Of a DNA stretch of 64,000 nucleotides, positions 48,948 through 58,492 are shown piece by piece. This DNA comes from an uncultured Pelagibacteraceae bacterium (GTDB lineage: Bacteria; Pseudomonadota; Alphaproteobacteria; Pelagibacterales; AG-422-B15), in NCBI GenBank assembly GCA_902619105.1, contig CACNCV010000003.1:62001-126000 (forward strand), written 5' to 3'. The notes beneath the pieces are model-generated. The model was not told the DNA's origin and made no database searches. It was given only the letters and a program-made list of their open reading frames with translations. The translations under genes and the position numbers were made by a program. Position 1 is the stretch's first letter. Every line of letters begins with the position of its first letter.

Positions 48948-49832
48948 ATGTTTCAAGCTTGGCGAAATTTATACTCTAAGAGTGATAATGCAAAAGCATA
49001 TTCATTACTGTCTCCTGCATTATTTTTAATAATTCTCGTAATGCTTATTCCTATGGCATTAATGCTAAGTTTTAGTTCTTTTACACAAGTAAGCATGATG
49101 GAGATTGATTTCACTCCCACAGTTCAGCGATACATTGACTTTTTTGAAAAAAGTTTGCTTGTCTCACTTCTCATTAAGTCGGTTAAAATATCATTTATCG
49201 TAACACTGATCACTCTTCTAACAGCGTACCCTGTATGCTATTACATAGCTTTTTATGTGAAAAAAAATAAAATGTTATGGTTAGTTTTATTAACCTTACC
49301 TTTTTGGACTTCATACCTATTAAGAGTATTTTCTTGGAAAATCATACTAGGCACTAAAGGAGTTTTCAATTCAACATTATTAGGTGCAGGCATTATTAGT
49401 GAGCCTCTTACATTTCTTATGTACTCGGAGGAAGCTGTTATTATTACTCTAACACATGCTTGGGCAGCATTTGCTTTGTTACCACTTTACGTGTCTCTTG
49501 AGAAAATAGACTTTTCATATATTGAAGCTGCAAGAGATCTCGGTTTATCAAAATTTGAAGTATTTTGGAAAGTGACATTCCCTCTATCCTTGCCAGGTGT
49601 CATTGGTGCGATTTTAATAATATTTATTCCAACTGTAGGTGATTATGTAACGCCTGCCTTAATTGGGGGTACTGAGGGAAGAATGTTATCAAATATGATC
49701 CAAGCTTATTTCGGAAAAATAAACAATATACCACTTGGAGCGGCATCAGCCACAATCATGCTGACGACCGTTATTCTTATAACAGCAATTGTCTCATACA
49801 CAACAAAAAGACTTACACAGAGGCTTTCTTAA
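48948..49832 (+). CDS. potB: Spermidine/putrescine ABC transporter permease (PotB-like)
   Basis: IEAARDLGLSKFEVFWKVTFPLSLPGVIGAILIIFIPTVGDYVTPALIGG. Confidence 0.92.
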   Translation: MFQAWRNLYSKSDNAKAYSLLSPALFLIILVMLIPMALMLSFSSFTQVSMMEIDFTPTVQRYIDFFEKSLLVSLLIKSVKISFIVTLITLLTAYPVCYYIAFYVKKNKMLWLVLLTLPFWTSYLLRVFSWKIILGTKGVFNSTLLGAGIISEPLTFLMYSEEAVIITLTHAWAAFALLPLYVSLEKIDFSYIEAARDLGLSKFEVFWKVTFPLSLPGVIGAILIIFIPTVGDYVTPALIGGTEGRMLSNMIQAYFGKINNIPLGAASATIMLTTVILITAIVSYTTKRLTQRLS

Positions 49833-49835
49833 ATC

Positions 49836-50645
49836 ATGAATGAAAAAAACAATTCACTGCTAGTTTACACATTAATATATTTTGGTTTTCTCTATATACC
49901 GGTTCTTTTTTTACCGATTTTCAGTTTTAATGATGCAAATTATATGTCATTTCCATTAGCAGGGTTTACCACAGATCATTATGAGGAAATGTGGTCAAAG
50001 CGGAACTTACATAAAGCTTTATGGGCGAGCGTTAAAGTTGGCGTTGTTGCAAGCGTTGTAAGTACAGCAATTGCACTTCTCGCTGCAAAGGCATTTGTTA
50101 GATATAAATTTAGGGGACAGAATGTTTCTTACGGAGCCATAATGATGCCTTTTTTAATACCAGAAATTATTTTAGCAGTATCAATATTAATTATATGGAT
50201 CAATCTTGGTTTTCCATTGGGTCTGGTTCCAGTAACAATAGGACACATATTATTTTGTACTCCATTTGCAATGTTGATATTGATTGCGCGAATAGAAGGT
50301 TTTGACTTTTCTTTAGAAGAAGCTTCACGTGATTTAGGGGAAAATGCATGGGGAACTTTTTATAGAGTATCACTACCTCTATATTTGCCAGGCATAATAG
50401 CAGCTTTATTGTTAAGCTTTATTATATCCTTCGATGAATTTATTCTGGCATTCTTTCTATCCGGCAGTGATGCTACTTTACCTATGTATATGTGGAATCA
50501 AATGCGTTTTGTAAAAAAACTTCCACATGTACTTGCTTTGGGGGCGGTGATAATTGTGTTTACTACTTTTATTGTTTTGTTAGCATTCTGGCTGAGAAAT
50601 GTTGGACAAGGCAAAGAGAAACAGGATATAGCTATTAAATTGTAA
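49836..50645 (+). CDS. potC: Spermidine/putrescine ABC transporter permease (PotC-like)
   Basis: LEEASRDLGENAWGTFYRVSLPLYLPGIIAALLLSFIISFDEFILAFF. Confidence 0.92.
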   Translation: MNEKNNSLLVYTLIYFGFLYIPVLFLPIFSFNDANYMSFPLAGFTTDHYEEMWSKRNLHKALWASVKVGVVASVVSTAIALLAAKAFVRYKFRGQNVSYGAIMMPFLIPEIILAVSILIIWINLGFPLGLVPVTIGHILFCTPFAMLILIARIEGFDFSLEEASRDLGENAWGTFYRVSLPLYLPGIIAALLLSFIISFDEFILAFFLSGSDATLPMYMWNQMRFVKKLPHVLALGAVIIVFTTFIVLLAFWLRNVGQGKEKQDIAIKL

Positions 50646-50650
50646 GAATT

Positions 50651-51733
50651 ATGAACGAAAAATTTATTCAGATAAACGGAATTTCAAAACATTTTGGAAA
50701 TGTCAAAGCAGTTGATGATGTCTCTTTTTCAATTAAAGAAGGAGAGTTCTTTTCATTGTTGGGTCCTTCAGGATGTGGAAAAACAACTTTACTTCGATTG
50801 TTGGCAGGATTTGAATATCCAACAAATGGTAATTTATTGATCGATGGCAGTGATATCACTGCATTACCTCCTGATAAAAGACCTACAAATATGGTATTTC
50901 AAAACTATGCCATATTTCCACATATTAACGTTGAGCAAAATATAAAATTTGGATTAAGAAAACTTGGTTTGACTGATGACGAAATTAAAAAAAGAGTTGA
51001 TGATGTTTTGGCTCTTGTAAAGCTCGAGGGTTATGAGGAGAGATTCAGTGGGCAATTATCTGGTGGGCAGAGACAGCGTGTTGCGTTAGCAAGAGCTTTA
51101 GTCAGACAACCAAAAGTTCTTTTATTAGATGAGCCTCTTGGAGCGCTAGATAAAAAATTGAGAGACGAAATGCAACTTGAATTGAGAACTCTGCAAAAAG
51201 AAATTGGAATTACCTTTGTATTTGTTACTCATGATCAACAAGAGGCTATCAGTATGTCAGATAGAGTTGCTGTTATGAGTGAAGGCAAGATACAGCAACT
51301 ATCTGCTCCAAATGAACTTTATAAAAATCCAGAAAATATTTTTGTAAGTGATTTCATTGGTGAAACAAATTTTTTAAAAGCTTCTACAAAGTCAAAAGAT
51401 GGTGAGCATATAAATGTTACAATTGAAGATCTTGGTGATTTCAAGGTCAAAAATAACCTAAATATTCCAGAGAATTCATCCGACGTTGTGTGTAGTGTTC
51501 GACCTGAATCAATGATGATTTCCAGAGATAAATCTGATTGGGATATTTGCTTAGAAGCAAAAATAAATCAGACTTCCTACTTAGGAGAAATGACAAGATT
51601 TTATGTTGAGGTTTCTGGAATTAATAAAGTAATAACTGTATCATCCCAGCACTTTGATAATCAGTCATTTGAGAATAATACTTGTTTTATAAGTATCAGT
51701 TTAGAAGATATTAGCTTACTGCAAAAAAAATAG
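50651..51733 (+). CDS. potA: Spermidine/putrescine ABC transporter ATP-binding protein (PotA-like)
   Basis: GPSGCGKTTLLRLLAGFE, LSGGQRQRVALARALVRQPKVLLLDEPLGALDKKLR. Confidence 0.95.
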   Translation: MNEKFIQINGISKHFGNVKAVDDVSFSIKEGEFFSLLGPSGCGKTTLLRLLAGFEYPTNGNLLIDGSDITALPPDKRPTNMVFQNYAIFPHINVEQNIKFGLRKLGLTDDEIKKRVDDVLALVKLEGYEERFSGQLSGGQRQRVALARALVRQPKVLLLDEPLGALDKKLRDEMQLELRTLQKEIGITFVFVTHDQQEAISMSDRVAVMSEGKIQQLSAPNELYKNPENIFVSDFIGETNFLKASTKSKDGEHINVTIEDLGDFKVKNNLNIPENSSDVVCSVRPESMMISRDKSDWDICLEAKINQTSYLGEMTRFYVEVSGINKVITVSSQHFDNQSFENNTCFISISLEDISLLQKK

Positions 51734-51762
51734 CCTGCTCTCAATAAGAGAACAGGCTATTA
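51724..51762 (-). terminator. Terminator for minus-strand potD (stem may also serve potA)
   Basis: AATAGCCTG(C)TCTC-AATAA-GAGA(A)CAGGCTATT, with T8 on the minus strand. Confidence 0.8.
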
Positions 51763-51782
51763 ATGATTTCACAAATTTAAGA

Positions 51783-52907
51783 TTAACCGCCAGCAGTCAT
51801 TTCTGCCCACTGAGCTTCCATGTAATCCGTTACATCATCTGGTGGCATTACTGAGAATGCACCATTCGCTAAGTGTTCAGCTGGGTTTGGAGCAACTCCT
51901 CTTTCAGCTAGCTCATCTGCAGTAAGTGAGCCAAAGCCTTTTTGGTTAGAGTGTCCATAACCCCATTCGCTTAATAGATAAGCTGAAGTTTCGGCACTAG
52001 TTGCAGCGTTAATCATGTCATAAGCAACATCTAGATTTGCACCTGTTGCAATTGCAAGTCCGCATGCCCATGTCATTGTACCTTCAACAGGACGCATCAT
52101 TGGGTAACCAGTCTCCCATGATGTTTCATTCCAACAAATTGAAGCCCAGACCTCTTCGTTTCCAATTGCTTCAGCAATAGAAGCAGAGTCAGCGAAGAAT
52201 GTTCTAATGTTTCCATTATCTCTGAGTTCACGGAACTTATTGATACCTTGATCAATAGCCGCTTTATTTAATTGGTTAATGTCCTTAATGTCTGTTCCTA
52301 GATAGTGCATCATCAAGAATAAACTATCGGCAGCACTATCAAGTACTCCAATTTTACCTTTCATTCTTGGATCTTCTAAGAGATATAGACTTTCATTACC
52401 TGGTTGCATCCAAGTGACTTTATCAGTGTTGTACACAATACTTGTGTCTCCCCAGTCAACCGGTGCAAAATAGTTTTGTCCGTTAACTATACCACTTGGT
52501 AAGTCTCTAACTTCTGGGAACATATCTCCCCAGTTTTCTAATCTTGATGTGTCAAGTGGCTGAATAACACCAGCTCTTACCCATCGTGCAATTTCACCTT
52601 GGCAAGGCCAAGCAACATCAACTTCAAAACCAGCTTTTAATTTTTGAAGACCTTCTTCCGCATCTCCAAAAGTTGAATATTCTGGTGATCCGTGAGCTTC
52701 AACATATGGTCCAAATAGACCATCGTCATCATAACCGCCCCAAACAAAAGCACGTCCAGTAGCTGCAAATGCATTAGTAGCAGGAACAAGACCGGATGTT
52801 AAACCTAGAACACCAGCTGCACCCATACCCTTTACAAAAGACCTACGACTTACCTTGCCTTCACGCAAGTTATCAATGAACTTTTTAGTTACATCGTATT
52901 TTGGCAT
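51783..52907 (-). CDS. potD: Extracellular polyamine-binding protein (PotD-like) with Tat-type signal
   Basis: VSRRSFVKGMGAAGVLGLTSG twin-arginine leader; VAWPCQGEIARWVRAGVIQPLDTSRLENW; adjacent to potABC. Confidence 0.85.
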   Translation of the reverse strand: MPKYDVTKKFIDNLREGKVSRRSFVKGMGAAGVLGLTSGLVPATNAFAATGRAFVWGGYDDDGLFGPYVEAHGSPEYSTFGDAEEGLQKLKAGFEVDVAWPCQGEIARWVRAGVIQPLDTSRLENWGDMFPEVRDLPSGIVNGQNYFAPVDWGDTSIVYNTDKVTWMQPGNESLYLLEDPRMKGKIGVLDSAADSLFLMMHYLGTDIKDINQLNKAAIDQGINKFRELRDNGNIRTFFADSASIAEAIGNEEVWASICWNETSWETGYPMMRPVEGTMTWACGLAIATGANLDVAYDMINAATSAETSAYLLSEWGYGHSNQKGFGSLTADELAERGVAPNPAEHLANGAFSVMPPDDVTDYMEAQWAEMTAGG

Positions 52908-52977
52908 AATTAATTATCCTTTTTTTTGTTTAATCTGAAAAAATTGTACACCTCTGGGTAAACTGGTCAATACTATA

Positions 52978-54471
52978 TCAATCAAAAACTGGCCGATTTT
53001 TGGCATTATTTAGCCATGGATCCACGATTTCGTAGTTGTATCCTCCTTGAAATACTAGTTCATCACTGTAGGAGCGTGAAATAATCTGGATGCCGGTAGG
53101 TACTTGGTTTGAACTAAAGCCAGAGGGTACGGAAAGGACTGGCAGTTTACCCAACATATTGAATGGGTGAGACATGCACCATGCAAAGTCAGCACATTCT
53201 TGTTCTTTTCCATTAATAATGACGCGGTCATTAACTATATCAATATCTGCTTTGATTGCTGGTAAGGCATTGGTAGGACAAATAAATAAATCATATTTTT
53301 CCAATATAGGACCAATTTCTTCATACATTTTTCCAGTCACCATTGCACTTTCTTCAACGCCATAACCTAAGTGAGCACCAATTTGTTCGTGATAAATTTT
53401 TTTATTATTTTTTAAGGAGTCAATGTGCATTTCAGTAACACCACTGAACATTTTTGTGTAATCACTGAGTTGTTCTTTTTCAGAATCTGAAAGCTCAGAA
53501 ATTTCTTTATAAAAAGAATTTGCATAATGACTGAAGCAAACCGAATTTACTTCATCTTTTTTCCAATTAAGTTTCACTTCTGTGACTTGACATCCAAGAC
53601 TTTCAAATTTTTTCAATGCTGTCAGCGTATTCTGTTCCACTTCTTTATCAATCTCAAAAAATCCTAAGTCCATTGAATAAGCTATTTTCCAATTTTTAAT
53701 ATTTTCGTAATTTAATGGTAATATTTTTTTTGGCCGTAAAGATGTTATATCTTTTTGGTTTGGTCCACACATAATGTTTTGCATCATTGCAGTATCAACC
53801 ACTGTTCTTGCGAGTGGTCCTGTTACGCAGTAAGGGTCGTGATTGAATGGATAACTTTGAGCATTTCTTCCATGAGGTGGCTTGAATCCAACTACGCCGC
53901 ATGCACCTGCTGGTATTCTTATTGAACCTCCAATGTCACTTCCTGTTGTCAACATTGCACAACCTGAAGCTAATGCTGCCGCACTACCTCCACTTGATCC
54001 ACCAGGTGTCATATCTAAGTTCCAAGGGTTTCTTGTTACGCCATTTAGTTTTGAGTGACAAAAAGAAGTGAGAGAAAATTCTGGATTGGTTGTGCGACCG
54101 TGAAGTATCGCGCCAGAATTGACTATCGTTTCAACATCAATATCAGTTTTCTGTGCGATATTATTCTTGAGAAGTAAGCAACCATTACGATTTGGTTGTC
54201 CTTTTATATTCACTTCATCTTTTATTGCTAAAGGTAACCCTTCAAGAGGCAGAACATCATTATTATTTGAAAATTTTTTCTCAGACTCTTTTGCAAGTTC
54301 TAGAGACTTGTCAAAATCAAGATAATTAAATGCATTTATCTTAGGATTAACTGTTTCTATTCTTTTAATTACAGCCGACAGGACTTCAACTGGAGATAAT
54401 TTTTTTTCTTTGTACTTCTTTAATGTATTTGAAGCGGATAAATAACAAATTTCAATATCAGTATCATTCAT
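52978..54471 (-). CDS. Amidase (amidase signature family)
   Basis: GLPLAIKDEVNIKG, TPGGSSGGSAAALASGCAMLTTGSDIGGSIRIPAGACGVVGFKPPHGR. Confidence 0.93.
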   Translation of the reverse strand: MNDTDIEICYLSASNTLKKYKEKKLSPVEVLSAVIKRIETVNPKINAFNYLDFDKSLELAKESEKKFSNNNDVLPLEGLPLAIKDEVNIKGQPNRNGCLLLKNNIAQKTDIDVETIVNSGAILHGRTTNPEFSLTSFCHSKLNGVTRNPWNLDMTPGGSSGGSAAALASGCAMLTTGSDIGGSIRIPAGACGVVGFKPPHGRNAQSYPFNHDPYCVTGPLARTVVDTAMMQNIMCGPNQKDITSLRPKKILPLNYENIKNWKIAYSMDLGFFEIDKEVEQNTLTALKKFESLGCQVTEVKLNWKKDEVNSVCFSHYANSFYKEISELSDSEKEQLSDYTKMFSGVTEMHIDSLKNNKKIYHEQIGAHLGYGVEESAMVTGKMYEEIGPILEKYDLFICPTNALPAIKADIDIVNDRVIINGKEQECADFAWCMSHPFNMLGKLPVLSVPSGFSSNQVPTGIQIISRSYSDELVFQGGYNYEIVDPWLNNAKNRPVFD

Positions 54472-54523
54472 GACGATTTTTTATTTAAATTTAACAATTA
54501 TTAAAATATATTGAAAATTATTT

Positions 54524-55618
54524 ATGATAAGTGAAAAAATCAAAAGTTTAATACAAAGCCAAGATCCACACGCAGGAATGGACCAACTTTTCTTTACAAA
54601 TTTAGAGATATTTCATGCAAGTTATGATGCAATTTTCAAAAAACAATGGGTTTTTCTCACCCATCTCTCGTACTTTAATCAAAATGATATCTTTACATAC
54701 AACTTAAACAAAGGATTTATAGAGATAAAAAAAACAGATGATAATCAACTTTCAATTTCCGCATCTGATCAAAACATTAAGTGTCATTTAAAAGTGTATG
54801 AGAGTTTAGTATTTATCAATTTATCAAACTCTCCCTATTCTTTTGATGAATTCATTAAACCTCTTGAACCATACATCAAAATACATGGGCTGAATGATGG
54901 TAAGATTGCTTTTCAAAAAGATTTTATTTTTAATGCTTCACATTTAGCTACAATTCATAATTTTAAAGAATGCGCTCACTGCTGGGGAGGTGAATTTACA
55001 CACAAAGATTATCTAAGTGTGCATGGTGAAGATTATTGCAATTCTTATGGAGCAGGTGTTGGTTCGGGGATTGAGGCCCCTAAACTTACAAAACGTATTA
55101 AAGAGTGGACAGAACAAACTTTAAAAAGAGGTTTATTTGTTGGAGAGTTCAGTGAACATGACTCAAAATATTTTAGAATTGCAGAGCGCACACCTTTACC
55201 TGAAGGTATTGCATCAGAAACAATGGACGGCAGTTATTCTTGTTCAACATTGATGGGTGATTTTAGGAAGATTGGTGCTGATAATGGTTATACTGCAATT
55301 GGTTTCAGCCCATTTAACAGCTTTGTTGCAAATAATGAATTTGTGATACTTTTTTTATTCTCACCAATTAGTCAAAATAAAACAGTAGTGACCCAATATT
55401 GGGTAACTCATAAAGATGCAGAAGTTGATGTTGATAAAATGATTTTTTTGTGGGACCAAACTTCTACTGAAGACTCGCAGTTATGTGAAATGAATCAAAA
55501 AGGAATTGAAAGCAGGTCCTATCAGCCTGGCAAATATGGGGATTTAGAGACGAGCTTAGTTCAATATCAGAAATTTTACCTTAATCATTTACAGACACAC
55601 CTGAACGACTTAGTCTAA
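54524..55618 (+). CDS. Rieske-oxygenase-like protein lacking the Rieske cluster motif (catalytic-domain paralog of 46300..47538)
   Basis: Co-linear with 46300 product (VYESLVFINLS, HNFKECAHCWGGEFTH, STLMGDF, SFNPF/GFSPF, NQKGIESRSYQPG) but no CxH...CxxH motif. Confidence 0.8.
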   Translation: MISEKIKSLIQSQDPHAGMDQLFFTNLEIFHASYDAIFKKQWVFLTHLSYFNQNDIFTYNLNKGFIEIKKTDDNQLSISASDQNIKCHLKVYESLVFINLSNSPYSFDEFIKPLEPYIKIHGLNDGKIAFQKDFIFNASHLATIHNFKECAHCWGGEFTHKDYLSVHGEDYCNSYGAGVGSGIEAPKLTKRIKEWTEQTLKRGLFVGEFSEHDSKYFRIAERTPLPEGIASETMDGSYSCSTLMGDFRKIGADNGYTAIGFSPFNSFVANNEFVILFLFSPISQNKTVVTQYWVTHKDAEVDVDKMIFLWDQTSTEDSQLCEMNQKGIESRSYQPGKYGDLETSLVQYQKFYLNHLQTHLNDLV

Positions 55619-55636
55619 TCTTAATTCGATACCTAT

Positions 55637-57007
55637 ATGGAACTTGCAACACAATCAGAATTTGATGAAGTGCTTAATCGTCATCATAATATCCAATATG
55701 TAGACGCAATATTTACAGACCTCTGTGGTTATGTGAGGGGAAAAAGATTTCCATTGTTAGAGGCAGATAAAATTTTTTCAGATGGTGTATTGTTACCGTT
55801 TTCAGCATTTTACTTAGATGTCCTTGGTGGCGTAACTAACACGATGAATCTTGGTTGGACTGACGGAGATCCAGATGGGGTTTTAATGCCCGTTAAAAAT
55901 TCCATTAAGCCCGTTCCTTGGGATAACAAGGTTCTTCAAGTACTAATTTCTATGAGAAAAGAACAGGAAAAATGGGGCGTAATAGAAAATCCAGCGGAAG
56001 TTGATCCAAGAAATATTTTAGAAAAAGTAATGAATAAATTCAAAGGCACTGGATTAAATCCAGTAGTAGCTTTTGAATTAGAGTTTTATTTGTTGGATAA
56101 GAAAAGAAATGAGGAAGGCAAGCCAGTTCCTGCATTAGGTGCGAGCAAAACTCATGTATATGGAATTCCCGATCTTGATATGTTTGGTGACTTATTTGAT
56201 GAAATTAATGAGAACTGTAAAATTCAAGATATCCCTGCTACAACGGCTTCAAGTGAATTTGCTGCTGGCCAGTATGAAATTAATTTAAAACATACAGGCG
56301 ACCTGCTTAAAGCTGCGGACGATGCTGCAATGTTAAGAAGAATAATAAAAGAAACAACTGCAAAGCATGGGTTTGAGGCAACATTTATGGCAAAGCCATT
56401 TCTTGAGGAGACTGGAAATGGAATGCACCTGCATATCTCAGTGTACGATGATAATGGAAAAAATATTTTTGCGACGAAGAATCGGTACGGAAATGACAAG
56501 TTAAAAAATGCTTTAGCTGGTTTCCAAGAAACTTTTTATGACTCATTTCCGATATTTATTCCAAATAGAAACGGTTATCGAAGAATACAAACTCGAAATT
56601 TTGTTCCAGTGAATAAAAGTTGGTCATGGAATCGAAGAGATGTTTCATTAAGAATACCTGCTGGATCAGATAGCGCAAAAAGAATAGAACATCGGGTAGC
56701 ATCAGCTGATGCAAATCCATATCTTGTTTTAGCCTGTATACTCTCTGGGCTTCATCATGGACTTACAAAAAAACTATCACCAACAGACCAAGTAAGTTTT
56801 GATAACACTGAGGGTGCTGACAAGACTGCTGATCCCGAAATGCCAAAAAATATGGAGTCAGCACTAAATCGTTTTAAAGAGTCCAAACTTTTATCTAAGT
56901 ATTTTGGTAAAGAATATCTTGATTTATATGTATCAGCTAAAGAAGGTGAATTTGAACATATGGATAACAGTTTCATACCTTCAGAAGAATACGATTTTTA
57001 TTTATAG
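55637..57007 (+). CDS. Glutamine synthetase-family gamma-glutamyl-amine ligase (PuuA-like)
   Basis: VVAFELEFYLLDKK, ASSEFAAGQYEINLKHT, TFMAKPFLEETGNGMHLHISVYD, RIPAGSDSAKRIEHRVASADANPYLVLA. Confidence 0.88.
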   Translation: MELATQSEFDEVLNRHHNIQYVDAIFTDLCGYVRGKRFPLLEADKIFSDGVLLPFSAFYLDVLGGVTNTMNLGWTDGDPDGVLMPVKNSIKPVPWDNKVLQVLISMRKEQEKWGVIENPAEVDPRNILEKVMNKFKGTGLNPVVAFELEFYLLDKKRNEEGKPVPALGASKTHVYGIPDLDMFGDLFDEINENCKIQDIPATTASSEFAAGQYEINLKHTGDLLKAADDAAMLRRIIKETTAKHGFEATFMAKPFLEETGNGMHLHISVYDDNGKNIFATKNRYGNDKLKNALAGFQETFYDSFPIFIPNRNGYRRIQTRNFVPVNKSWSWNRRDVSLRIPAGSDSAKRIEHRVASADANPYLVLACILSGLHHGLTKKLSPTDQVSFDNTEGADKTADPEMPKNMESALNRFKESKLLSKYFGKEYLDLYVSAKEGEFEHMDNSFIPSEEYDFYL

Positions 57008-57011
57008 ACTT

Positions 57012-57731
57012 ATGACTGATCTGCTTTTCAATCAAGATAGTTACTTAAAAGAAACAGAAGCCAGTATTATTGGAGTTGAAGAGAATATTATACAATTGGA
57101 TAGAACAATTTTTTATGCAGAGTCTGGTGGGCAACCTGGAGATCAAGGCGAGATTGTATTAAAGGACCAAGTTCTCAAAGTTGTAGACACTAAAAAAGGA
57201 TCAAAGCCTAATGAAATTTTGCATATTGTTGATGGTCCCATCGATCAAAGCTTAATTAATCAATCCGCTGAACTTAAGATCAATTGGGAACTCAGATATG
57301 CGCATATGAAAATGCATTCGAGTTGTCACATTTTGTGTAGCTTAGTTGATGCCCTAATAACAGGCGCATCGGTTGGAAGCGCTAAATCAAGAATAGATTT
57401 TGATGTTGATCCATCGATACTCAATAAAGAAGAGTTAAATGAAAAGATTAAAGATATTATCAGTAAAGACTATCCCATAATCATAAATCAAATTACAGGA
57501 GATGAACTAAAATCAAATCCTCACCTAGCTAAAGGGGCTGCCGTTTCACCTCCAGTTATAGATAACAAAGTACAAACAGTTCAAATTGGTGAGGGGGAAA
57601 ACATTATCGATCTTCAATGCTGTGGAGGAACACATTGCCAATCTACTAAAGAAATTGGACCACTAGAGATCGGAAAGATTGAAAATAAAGGTAAGAGAAA
57701 CAGGCGAATTAATATAAGGTTTAGTTCATGA
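57012..57731 (+). CDS. Alanyl-tRNA editing protein (AlaX-like)
   Basis: RTIFYAESGGQPGDQG, HSSCH (HxxxH), CCGGTHCQSTKEIGPLEIGKIENKGKRNRRINI; ATG 57012 chosen. Confidence 0.88.
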   Translation: MTDLLFNQDSYLKETEASIIGVEENIIQLDRTIFYAESGGQPGDQGEIVLKDQVLKVVDTKKGSKPNEILHIVDGPIDQSLINQSAELKINWELRYAHMKMHSSCHILCSLVDALITGASVGSAKSRIDFDVDPSILNKEELNEKIKDIISKDYPIIINQITGDELKSNPHLAKGAAVSPPVIDNKVQTVQIGEGENIIDLQCCGGTHCQSTKEIGPLEIGKIENKGKRNRRINIRFSS

Positions 57732-58492
57732 CGGATATTTTAGTCAGTAAAGATGATGGACAAGTTGTAACGCTCACTCTTAATGATGCACCAGCAAATT
57801 GCCTGACAATGGAGATGATGTCAGCAATTAAAATGGAGATAGATCGAGTAAATCAATCCAAAGATCACAAGCTTGTTATATTTGAAAGTTCAAATGAAAA
57901 AATTTTTTGTAGCGGACATAGTTTTAATGAAGTTCAAGAGATGATTAAAAATAATGATAAGAAATCACAAGAACTTCTATTTGCGGAGTGCTCTGAAATG
58001 TTAATGAAAATTAGAACAAGTCCAAAGATTTTTGTTGCTAAGGTAAGAGGTATTGCAACTGCTGGCGGACTGGGATTAGTCAGTATAATGGATTGTGTTT
58101 TTAGTTCTAAATCAGCGAGATTTGCTCTTGGAGGTATAAACTTTAATTTTGGCTGTCATCAACCGTCAGTATCTGTAGCCCGAGCAATATCCTCAAAAAA
58201 TGTTATGGAATTATTAGTGAGTGGTCAGCCTCTTAATGCTAAAAGAGCACAAGAAGCAGGACTCATCAACGAATATTTAGAAGATGACGAGTTAGATAAA
58301 AGGGTCGAACTATTTTCTCAACAAGTTTGTGATCATACACCCGAAGTACTCGCGCTCACGAAAGAAACATTATACAAGCAGTCAGCAATGAAAATTTCAG
58401 ATGCCTACGACTTTGCAAGTAAAGCAATGGTTGAAAATCTACAAATGCCTGAAACTAAGAAGGGTATAGACACTTTTTTAAATAAAAATTAA
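57728..58492 (+). CDS. Enoyl-CoA hydratase/isomerase family protein
   Basis: FCSGHSFNEVQEM, VRGIATAGGLGLVSIMDCVFSS, ALGGINFNFGCHQP. Confidence 0.88.
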   Translation: MTDILVSKDDGQVVTLTLNDAPANCLTMEMMSAIKMEIDRVNQSKDHKLVIFESSNEKIFCSGHSFNEVQEMIKNNDKKSQELLFAECSEMLMKIRTSPKIFVAKVRGIATAGGLGLVSIMDCVFSSKSARFALGGINFNFGCHQPSVSVARAISSKNVMELLVSGQPLNAKRAQEAGLINEYLEDDELDKRVELFSQQVCDHTPEVLALTKETLYKQSAMKISDAYDFASKAMVENLQMPETKKGIDTFLNKN

